NCBI GenBank assembly: GCA_026770585.1
Contig: MU647182.1
Location: 23,145 to 33,707 of the forward strand
DNA length: 10,563 bases
Source of the DNA: Baffinella frigidus
Taxonomy: Eukaryota > Cryptophyceae > Cryptomonadales > Baffinellaceae
Reading direction: 5' to 3'
The notes beneath the pieces are model-generated. The model worked only from the letters and a program-made list of their open reading frames with translations. It was not told the origin of the DNA and did no database searches. The position numbers were made by a program, and so were the translations under genes. Each line of letters starts with the position of its first letter. Position 1 is the stretch's first letter. This document shows, piece after piece, positions 1 to 9,172 of the stretch.

Positions 1-159
1 GGGTTTAGGGTTTAGGGTTTAGGGTTTAGGGTTTAGGGTTTAGGGTTTAGGGTAGGATTTAGGGTTGAGGGTTTAGGATCCGGGGTTTAAGATTCGGGGT
101 TTGGGGTTTAGGGTTTGGGGTTTGGGGTTTAGGGTTTAGGGTTTAGGGTTTAGGGTTTG
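1..159 (+). repeat. Telomere-like TTTAGGG array, perfect then degenerate
   Basis: Perfect TTTAGGG repeats to about 52, then variants (TTTGGGG, GATTCGGGG). The G-rich strand reads rightward, so a true chromosome end would lie to the right; at the left edge this is an interstitial array. Confidence 0.9.
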
Positions 160-237
160 GTGTGTGGGGTTGCACCAGGAGGGCGGCACCCGGCGCCGGC
201 GCGTCCCGCTGCTTTGCCCTGAAGTTTCGGGTTTCGG

Positions 238-320
238 GTTTAGGGTTATTCAAACCAAACCCAGAGATTTTAGGGTTATTCAAACCCAGAGATTTCAGGG
301 TTATTCAAACCAACCGCAGG
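238..320 (+). repeat. Three-copy tandem repeat with TAGGGTTATTCAAAC
   Basis: Units start at about 241, 271 and 297 (periods 30 and 26), with CCCAGAGATTT between. It seems derived from a telomere-like unit with an added AT-rich segment. From 320 to about 590 I see no gene or clear repeat. Confidence 0.7.
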
Positions 321-589
321 GAAACTCGGGCTTTCAGCGCCCGAAAATCCCTTCGCAGCCCTCTGTGTCGTTGAGGATAGTCGGCGAACCCGTGTGAGTT
401 CGGAGCGGCGGGCCCCCACCCACACGGTGGGCTACGAAGGTTTCGTTGGGGCAGGAATTCAGGGTGTTCCGTGACCAAATTGCACCAGAAAATCCTGAAA
501 GTTCATTGCATCAAGGCAAGTTGACTTTTGATGAAAGGTTCGTAGTCCACCGTGTGGGTAAGGTCGGTTCGGGGGTGCAGAAGGGTCGG

Positions 590-1090
590 GGATGCGGGAG
601 GGTTGGGACGGGTGTGAGATTACATGGTCCAGCGGTTTCGGGTTTCGGGTTTCGGGTTTCAGGTTCAGGGGGAGGGGGTGTCAAGGAGGGTCGGAGAGGG
701 GTAAGGGATTACATAGTCGAGCGGTTTCGGGTTTTGAGTTTCGGGTTTCGGGTTTCGGGTTTACCGGGCTTCGGGTTTCAGGTGGGGGGTCAAGGAGGGT
801 CAACCAGGACCACTAACATGTTGAAATTGGTGTAGGAGAGGGGTGTGAGATTACATGGTCGAGCGGTTCCGGGTTCCGAGTTTCGGGTTCCGAGTTTCGG
901 GTTGGGGGGGCGGGGGGGGTCGAGGAGGGTCGGGGAGGGGTGTGAGATTACATGGTCGAACGGTTTCGGGTTTTGAGTTTCGGGTTTCGGGTTTAAAGGA
1001 GGGTTGGGGAGGGGTGTCGAGCGGTTTCGGGTTTCGGTTAAGGGTGGGGTGTGGGGAGGGGTGTGGGATTACATGGTCGAGCGCCGCCAA
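590..1090 (+). repeat. TTTCGGG-rich minisatellite with GATTACATGGTC core
   Basis: GATTACATGGTC (one copy with ATAGTC) starts at 618, 707, 849, 946 and 1067, each followed by GAGCGGTTTCGGGTTTCGGG-type sequence and GGAGGG spacers. Units are about 90-140 bp. A shortened unit at about 1010-1040 lacks the core. Confidence 0.8.
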
Positions 1091-1107
1091 GAGCGCGCCC
1101 CACACCT

Positions 1108-1230
1108 GTCCAGAGAGAGAGAGAGATAGGTTATTAGTACCAGCACGAGAGAGAGGGAGGGAGGGAGAGAGAGAGAGACAGAGACCTTGATTAAAATCAG
1201 CACGAGATAGAGAGAGCTGATTAGCATCAG

Positions 1231-1268
<38 letters not shown>

Positions 1269-1309
1269 TCATCAAAATCAGCACGAGAGAGAGAGCTTAT
1301 TAGTATCAG

Positions 1310-1361
<52 letters not shown>

Positions 1362-1560
1362 TAATTAAAATCAGCACGAGAGAGAGAGAGCTTATTAGTA
1401 TCAGCACGAGAGATAGAGCGAGAGAGCGAGAGAGCGAGAGAGAGAGAGAGAGAGACCTTGACAAGTACCAAGACGGCAGATAGAGACCTTGATCAATACC
1501 AACACCAGCCAGAGACTTTCATTAATTCCAAGAGAGAGAGAGAGAGAGAGAGAGACCTTG
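1108..1560 (+). repeat. GA-rich composite satellite
   Basis: Two short words alternate between (GA)n stretches: ACCTTGATTAAAATCAGCAC (about 1183, 1264, 1358) and CTTATTAGTATCAGCA (about 1131, 1216, 1297, 1391), with decaying versions to about 1600. A poly-C run sits at 1672-1684. Confidence 0.8.
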
Positions 1561-1705
1561 ACCAACACCAGCACGGCTGAGCCACACCTTGATTAGTACC
1601 AACCCGACCGCCACATATCCCCCATGTTTGAAACCCTTCTAAAGATATTTGAACCCTTTCAAAGAAGCCTTGCCCCCCCCCCCCAACCAGCCACACAGCG
1701 GACTT

Positions 1706-1846
1706 TAATCTCCACAGAAGCATTAATTAATTGCTTTTGTGCAAAAAAAATTACTACACGATTCACTCATAAAAGTAATAGTAGAGCATTTGTGTAGTAA
1801 ATTTCGTTGCACCAAAAGCAATTAATCAATACTTTTGTGGAGATGA
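1706..1846. mobile_element. 141-bp foldback transposon, family I copy 1
   Basis: Non-coding. Inverted termini TAATCTCC...GGAGATGA extend through ATTAATTAATTGCT and an inner ATTACTACACGA/GTGTAGTAAATTTCG pair. Flanked by ACTT at 1702-1705 and 1847-1850. It is the most diverged of three copies. Confidence 0.85.
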
Positions 1847-1854
1847 ACTTCGAA

Positions 1855-1935
1855 GGGATCTCGTGAATAACCCATGAGGGGATACTCCATAGACCCTACG
1901 GTAGTCAATACCGTAGGGACATAGGTTTTCCCGTA
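1855..1935. repeat. CCTACGGTA hairpin segment, inverted copy at 3961-4037
   Basis: CCCTACGGTA and TACCGTAGGG form a hairpin around five bases. The surrounding TGAATAACCCA and ACATAGG also occur, inverted, at 3961-4037, so this is a dispersed element about 75 bp long. Confidence 0.65.
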
Positions 1936-1990
1936 TGGATAAGGAAACGGAAAGTCTGCCCGATTCGGGCCGAAAGTCCTTTGGGAGACC

Positions 1991-2137
1991 GCCGTGTGGA
2001 TACAGCGTTTGCGGTAATTGCCCCATTCCTTGTGTAGGGTGCACATGGCCTCTCTCGGCGCCCCTATTCAGACACAGCCTCTGTAAGGGGTGCATACATG
2101 GCGTCAGGCCGTGTTGGTAGAGCGTTTGCGGTAATTG
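1991..2137 (+). repeat. Direct repeat carrying the same TIR-like end
   Basis: CAGCGTTTGCGGTAATTG at 2003-2020 repeats the left end of the 2120-2292 element, preceded in both places by GCCGTGT. It may be a relic of a second element nested or adjacent. Confidence 0.55.
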
Positions 2138-2292
2138 TTGTCCGTTTTGGACGTACGGTTTCCCGGTTTCCCGGTTTTCATTTGTACCAGAAGTGTCCAT
2201 TTAAAATGTTTTACGACCTTGACTACATTTAAAAAACCCGGAAAACCGGAAAACCGTACGTCCAAAACGGACAACAATTACCGCAAACGCTC
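2120..2292. mobile_element. 173-bp element with long inverted termini
   Basis: GAGCGTTTGCGGTAATTG and about 40 further bases are mirrored at the right end with a few mismatches. TA flanks at 2118-2119 and 2293-2294. The inner 60 bp are AT-rich with no coding sign. Confidence 0.8.
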
Positions 2293-2389
2293 TAGCAAGA
2301 TGCGCGCCTCGCACGTGCGCCTCAATCTCTCTGCCCCTCCCTCCCTCCCTCGCGCGCGCGCGCTCTCTCTCTCACGCTCCGACTTTCTA

Positions 2390-2427
2390 GGGTCTAGGGT
2401 TTAAGGTTTAGGGTTTAGGGTTTAGAC
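2390..2427 (+). repeat. Telomere-like repeat abutting exon E
   Basis: TTTAGGG units end one base before the codons of exon E diverge from repeat; they supply either the stop or the next intron's start. A CCCTCC/CGCG/CTCT low-complexity tract lies just before (2335-2372). Confidence 0.85.
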
Positions 2428-2525
2428 CGGCCGCAATCGAAGGTCGGGGTGGGCGTGACGGAGCTGTCCCGGTTCTTGCACATTGAACACTCGAAGAACC
2501 GCTTTGTGCCTTGCGATGTTGTGAT
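2415..2525 (-). CDS. Exon E (36 codons + stop), Mcm10-like zinc region part 2
   Basis: Acceptor CGGCAG, phase 0, then [19 protein letters not shown], an acidic/Ser-Thr-Pro linker and FDCGR. KRFF-C-x2-C followed by a CG further on is the typical second half of the Mcm10 zinc region (family knowledge). Only C13, C16 and C31 are present; a fourth cysteine expected just before C31 is Thr28. The reading frame runs into CCCTAAACCC and stops at the TAA of the repeat. A donor (CGGCCG/GTCTAAACCC) at 2428/2427 could instead lead to a further exon, which I cannot find in 1-2400. Confidence 0.6.
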   Translation of the reverse strand: MTTSQGTKRFFECSMCKNRDSSVTPTPTFDCGRSKP

Positions 2526-2643
2526 CTGCCGAGAGGGGTGTGTGTGAGAGAGTGTGTGAGAGTGTATGTGTGTGTGTGTGTGTGTGTGTGAGGGAGAGGG
2601 AGAGAGGGAGGGAGAGGGAGGGAGGGAGGGAGAGGGAGGGAGG

Positions 2644-2682
<39 letters not shown>

Positions 2683-4682
2683 AGACGGACGACAGACCGG
2701 GTGTCCGAGGCTCTTGTTGACGCACTCAGGCGGCTTGGACCCCTTGTACTTGCAGACCTTGCACGACCACACTTTGCAGGGGACCTCCGCGATGCTCTCC
2801 ATCTTGGTAGCCATCTGGTCCTTGGCGAGGAGCACCGCGTCCTTGCGGTCGTACACTTCGTCAATCGCCTGGTTTGGGGTTCAGGGTTTAGGGCTTAGGG
2901 CTCAGGTTGACATCAGGTTTTGAGGCCCGAGGCTCCATGTTGGATTGAGGCTTCATCTTAGTAGCCATTTGATCCTTCGCGAGCAGGACTGCGTCCTTCC
3001 GGTCGTACACCTCGTCGATTGCCTGCTCCCACCGAAAAGTGACGACGCCATTAGGAAAGGGTTGACGTTAGGCGTTGGGGTTGACTTTTGCTCCATCTTA
3101 GTAGCCATCTGGTCCTTGGCGAGGAGCAGTGCGTCTTTCCGGTCGTATACTTCGTCGATCGCCTATTTAGGGTTTAGGGTTTAGGGTATAGAGGCTAGGG
3201 TTTCGCATCAGGCTTGAAGCTAGGGGTTCGCATCATAATTGAAGCTAGGTAATGCGAAAAGCTAACGCCAGCGGACCCCTTAGCCTACGGTAGGAACCCC
3301 TCCTCCTCCTACGACGTTTAAAACAAAAAGGTCTTTAAAAGTCGTAGGAGGGGGGCTCCTACCGTAGGTAATCCGTAGGCTCCAAGTACCTCGCAGACGT
3401 CAGCGTTTTGCATGAGAGGGGTTCGCATGAGGCTTGCGATAGAGGCCTCTAGAGGTGGCGATCTGGTCCTTCGCGATCGTATCCCTTAAGTGGATGCGTA
3501 TCCCTTAAGTGGCGAGGCGGTCAAAATCGACCGCCAAGAGGTCCTAGGCAGGTCCTAGGCCCCTACGGTAGGGCGTATGAGCCTACTCGCCACTTAAGGG
3601 ATACTGACGGGGAGGGGGTTCAGGGTTTCGGGTTTCAACCCAAGTTTTGTGAACAAGTCCCAATCTACGTATGGGATAATAGACGGAAGGGATCGCTCAT
3701 GAAGACACTTCGTCGATCGTCCGGTGAGGGGTTCGCATTGGGGACCGAAGTGAATCAAATCCGGGTAGTGGAGCGATTTTGAAAAATACCAGGACCCTAC
3801 GGTAGCAAACCCCTGGGGACCTAGGGATTTCCTACGAGGGGGGAATAGATGGAGGGAAAGGCTGCGCCTTTATCCCTGGTGAAAATTACTACAGGTGAAA
3901 ACCCCGATTTGAGCCGCGTCGGGTTGCTGGTGGAGGGCGACTTGGCGAGATCGCGGTGGCACCCCTGCTCTAGCCTATGTCCCTACGGTATTGCCTACCG
4001 TAGGGTCCTACGGAAGATTCACTTGTGGGTTATTCACCCTGCTCCAGCGCCCGCATCCCCTCCTCCGCGGGCGACTCCAGGCGGACCAACCCCTCTAATT
4101 AAAACCACCAACTCGCACATGTAAAGCATCCTCGGTACGAATTGGAGCCGTGCCCCCCGCGTTTCGGGCCACCGCTCGTACAAACCTGGACGTGCGTCTA
4201 CAACCCGACTTTTAAAAAGAGGACGTGCCCAGCCTGGGCGACCTGCTTAGCGAGGTCGTGGTGGCGGGAACCCTGCTCCAGCGCCCGCATCCCCTCCTCC
4301 GTCGAGGACTATTCTCAAGTTGACATGCTGAGCTCGCGGTACAAATCCGTCAACTTTGGAGCGGAAAACAGCCCGGGCCCACCAAAGTGGTGGGAGCAAA
4401 TAGACTGCGACCTGCTTAGCAAGGTCGTGGTGGCGGGAACCCTGCTCCAGCGCCCGCATCCCTTCCTCCGTCGACACCTTGGCTCTGCGTTCGGGGTGCG
4501 GTCACGTTCATGTTTATGTTTACTGATGAGCGGTTTGGTCGGGTCTGGCGCGGTTCATACAGTTCTGTCTAGGGAGGCATTTTTGTGGTCAAACGCCCCC
4601 GGCTCCATAAAGCCGGCATCCCCCCCTCCGTCGACACCTTGGCCCTGCGTTCGGGGTGCGGTTATCTTTATGTTTATAGCTA

Positions 4683-4731
<49 letters not shown>

Positions 4732-7700
4732 GTGCATGTTTATGTGTATGTTTATGTTCATGTTGCTCCAGCGCCCGCATCCCTTGCCCCGTCGACGGGT
4801 TGCGGGTATGTTTATGTGTATGTTTATGTTTATTTTTATTTTTATTTTTATTTATGTTTAGGTTTAGGGGGGTTTGGGGTTTCCCCTCCTCCGTCGACAC
4901 CTTGGCCCTGCGTTCGGGGTGCGGTTTGGGTTTGGGTTTAGGTTTAGGTGTAGGGTTCAGGGTTCAGGGATGCGGAGTTAGGGTCTAGAGATTGGGGTTT
5001 AGGGTTTAGGGTTTAGGGTTTAGGGTTTAGGGTTTAGGGTTTAGGGTTTAGAGGTTAGGGCTTAGCGTTTAGGGTCTGGGGGTTACGCGATCTCGGGGAA
5101 CATGGACGCGAGCTTCGAGTCGCGTAAGGGTTTAGAGGTTAGGGTTTAGGGTTTAGGGTTTAGGGCTTAGGGTTTAAGGTTTGGGGTTTAGGGGTTACGC
5201 GATCTCGGGGAACATGGACGCGAGCTAAGAACAAGAAAAGAAGAAGAAGGGGTTTAGGGGTTGGGGGATACGCGATTTCGGGGAACATGGACGCAAGCTT
5301 CGAGTCGCGCTTGCCGGCCGTGTCCTCGCCCACTGCCTCCCGCCTCGCCCGCTTCACCGCCTGCCCTCAGGGTGTGGGGTTTAAGAACCCCTTTTCGACT
5401 CTCGAAACGCCCAAAATGTATCCTGATGTCTTTTCGAGAGATGAGGACCAGTGCTTCTCCTCGCCCACCGCCTCCCGCCCCACACGAGGCTACCTATGCG
5501 AACAGAATAAATGTCGATTGTAAACGTGTGTAGTAATTTTCAGATGAAAAGCAGCGACTTTACACAAGTCGCGGCGCTCAGCACCGCGACACGTGACCAT
5601 TTCAGTACAAAACTTTAAAAGTCCCTTTTATTCTGTTCGCCTGGTTGGCCTCGTGTGGCCTCGCTCGCTTCACAGCCTGGTGTGGAGTTCAGGGCCTGGG
5701 GTTTAGGGATGCAGGGTGTTTTTGATGATATTTACTTCAGAAAAGGGTGTTTTTGATGATATTTACTACAGAAAAGGGTGTTTTTGATGATATTTACAAC
5801 AGAAAACATGGACCGGCCTGCTCCGCCCCCACCGCATCCCGCCTCGCTCGCTTCACCCCCTGCCGTGTTTTCGGTGATTTTCAGGTCCTGTAGGTCCTTT
5901 AGGTTCTTCGAGCTCCCACCATAGGCGGACACCGGAACTTGTTCTGTAGAAAGGCCATGCTTTCTTCACAACCCACACGTAGCTCGCTGCGTGGAGAGAA
6001 CATGGTCATCTCACACAAAAACACGGAATTGGTCAGGGTTGGGGCGTTTTGGGGTTAGGGTGTTTTTGATGACAAACGCGCTAGCCTTCTCCTCGCCCAC
6101 CGCATCCCGCTTCGCTCGCTTCACTGCCTGGTGTAGGGTTTAGGGCCTAGGCTTTAGGGATCAAGGTCAGGGTGTTTCATGGTGATATTTACAACATAAA
6201 ACATGGAATAGCCTGATCCGCCCTCACCGCTTCCTGACCACGAACAGCCCCGCCGGCAGGCTCGTGAACGCCCACGCGACCGGTCACGCGGACGCCGAAG
6301 CCAGACGGTCGGTCGTGACTGCCTTGCGTGTTCCTAGTACAAACATGGAATAGCCTGATCCGCCCTCACCGCTTCCTGCTCCGCGTTCTTCACCACCTGT
6401 TTTAGGGGTTGAGGATACTTACACCGGAAAGCTCTGCCTCAGTCAATCTGGCCCCCTCATCAAATATATTTAGATCCAGACTCCGTACCAACGCTCCAGT
6501 ACAAAACGCATCTGAATGTTGACAGGGTAACGTCCTGAAAACCGGGTACTTAGGCCTACAGTATTGCCTACGGTAGGCCGTAGGGCTCCTAGGACCTAAT
6601 GTTTCGTAGGACCCCTCCTAGGATGTTACTCTATGAATGTATATTCTTCTCCTCCCCCACCGCCTCTCACTTCGCTTTCTTTACCGCCTGCCCGGGCAGG
6701 CAGCAGAAACCCTAAACCTAATAGGGCAACGGCCTGAAAATGGGGTAGTTAGGCATACGGCATTGCCTAGGACCTCCTACCGTAGGCCGAGGGATCCTAG
6801 GACCAAAAAGTCTCGGCCTACGGTAGGAGGTCCTAGGCAATGCCGTAGGCCTAACTACCCCATTTTCAGGCCGTTACCCTATTAAACCCTAAGAGTTTAT
6901 TTTATGGTTTAGGAGGATTCGTGTTGAGGACAGACGCGAGGAAACGCCAAGCCTCACCACCAGCCCTCCCAAGTGGCTCAAACAGTGCCCTGAAAGGTCT
7001 TCGAATTCACCTTGCATCAGGGTCGGATCCGACCCCGATGTCAAGGTAAATCGAAAATGTTCCAGGGCACTGTTTGAGCCGCCTCCGAGGGCTAGTGGCA
7101 GGGCACGCCCGCAGCATCGGCAGGGTGAGGTACCTGCTGGTAATCCGTCAAGTCGGAAGCAGCCACGTCCTACCAGAAAAGCTCTAGGGGGCAAATCGGC
7201 AGCGGCCAAGTCCTCTCACTTAGGAGCCACCGGGGGCTTGACAGATACAGTCCATCTAAACGATCTGCACTAGAATCTTATCCATTGCCCTGGAACCTAA
7301 CCGGAATTTCACCTTGCATCCAAGGTGGAAAGGTCTTCGCTCGCTGCTATTGTAGATTTCGGCTTGGCGCGGAATTCACTTCGGGTCGGGGGATCGAGAA
7401 AATCGAAAAAATCGTCATGATTTTTGCGTCCATCTCAAGTTTTATGCTATCTTACGCATGGATTTGATGACAAGATCGCCAAGTGGGGGCAAGCACCTGC
7501 TGGTAACTCGTCACGTCGGAAGCGGCCAAGTCCTACCAGAATAACTATAGAGGGCAAGTCGGCAGCAAGTTCATCTCGAAAGACAACTGAATCAGTTCCC
7601 TAATTAGAGTTTTCATTTAGTTAGGAGGCCTAATTAAATTTACTCTGCCTTAACCAATTTCTCCTATTCAACCTCCTATTGAAAAGGAACTGATTGAGTT

Positions 7701-8963
7701 ATCTTCCGAGATGAAAGTCCTCTAAGGGGAGGCCGGGAGTAGGTGGCCCACCCTTAGGTCCCTAGCGGGGGGCATACTCAGTTGGGAGGAGGGTCATCTA
7801 TGGGCACCTGCTGGCTAGCGACATAGCCCATCTCAAGCCCCCCGTCATCCTCGACGTCTTCCCCCCCCCCCTCTCGCGCGCCGCTCCCACCGTTCCCGCC
7901 GGCGGCGGAGTCACTCCCGCCCAGCATGGCTCTGTGGGTTTCGGGTGTCGGGTTTCGGGTTCAGGGAGGAGAGAGCGGGACCACGCCATGTCACACACAC
8001 CAGAATCCAGGGCCGAGGCTCCCTCCTCCTGTTTAGCCCAGCATGGCCTGCAATCGGTTAGAGCCATTTCACTGCTAGCCAGAAGATTTTGTACCTCGGC
8101 ACACGCAAGGCAGTCACCTCGGACAGTTGGCTTCGGCGTCCGCGTGACCGGTCACGCGGGCGTTCACGAGCCTGCCGGCGGGGCTGTTCCATTGCGGAAG
8201 GAGAGAGCGACCCCAGCGTGTCAACTTGAGAATAGTCTAATCTCCATACAAGTATTAATTAATTGCTCTTGGACAACGAAAATTACTACACGATTTGCTT
8301 ATAAAAGTAATAGTAGAGCATTTGTGTAGTAAATTTCGTTACGCCAAAAGCAATTAATTAATACTTGTATGGAGATGAAGTCGGTCGACCTCAGTGAGGC
8401 AGAGCTAGGGTGAGAGAGCCTGGTTGGTACCAGCACGCCCCTCCCCCCACCGTAAACCGTAAACCGTAAACCCTAGGGTGTCAGCAGAACCTGGAGAAAG
8501 AGGGCGCATTTTTACACGTATACGAAGGATATATATATATATATATAGGATTGTGCACGTATACGAAGGATGTATGTAGGATATATCCTGCACCCCCCCT
8601 CTCGCGTTCCCGCCGGCTGCCGAGTCGCCCCCGCCCAGCATGGCCCTGTGGGTTTCGGGTTTCGGGTTTGGGATCGCCCCGCGGGGGGAGAGGTTCTTGC
8701 TGGGAGGAAGAAACCTGCTCTGGCGGAGCGCAGGGCGTATATTATTATCATTATATTGTATATGCAGAAAATCTGCGCGGCCTTCTCGCGCACCTCGCGC
8801 CCGCGCTTCTTCCGCCCTACAATTCAATATATACATATATATATATATATACAGTTAAGGGGGTCGCGACTCCCTTGTCAAGGGGGTCAAGCGTAGACCT
8901 GCTCTGGCGGAGGGCGCCCTGCGCGGCCTTCTCGCGCACCTCGCGCGCTCGTCACCATTCAAT

Positions 8964-9011
<48 letters not shown>

Positions 9012-9078
9012 CATACATACATACACATATACATATATATATACATACATATACAATATAATAATATAACATAATAAT

Positions 9079-9172
<94 letters not shown>

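Noticed and set aside
1-52. True chromosome end at the left edge
   Set aside because: The G-rich strand runs into the window; a left-hand chromosome end would start with CCCTAAA on plus.
446-835. Plus-strand open frame of 129 codons with [12 protein letters not shown]
   Set aside because: Most of it is TTTCGGG repeat read in one frame; overlapping frames on both strands are equally open, and no domain is visible.
2540-2923. Plus-strand frames rich in RERERE / CVCVCV
   Set aside because: These are translations of TG and GA microsatellites opposite exon D.
3849-4124. Plus-strand frame with [10 protein letters not shown], similar to a minus frame at 1826-2200 (CPYGIDYRRV)
   Set aside because: The similarity comes from the inverted CCTACGGTA repeat in both places, not from a protein.
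4142-4861. 239-codon plus-strand open frame
   Set aside because: Its second half is the TATGTG microsatellite (MCMCMC) and its first half is the antisense of exon C and its copies.
5714-5806. CRISPR-like repeats (31-bp units), also 10370-10454
   Set aside because: Units are head to tail with no spacers, and the setting is eukaryotic.
6637-6885. 82-codon frame across the 162-bp palindrome
   Set aside because: It is made of the element's two arms and an exon B fragment; no support as a gene.
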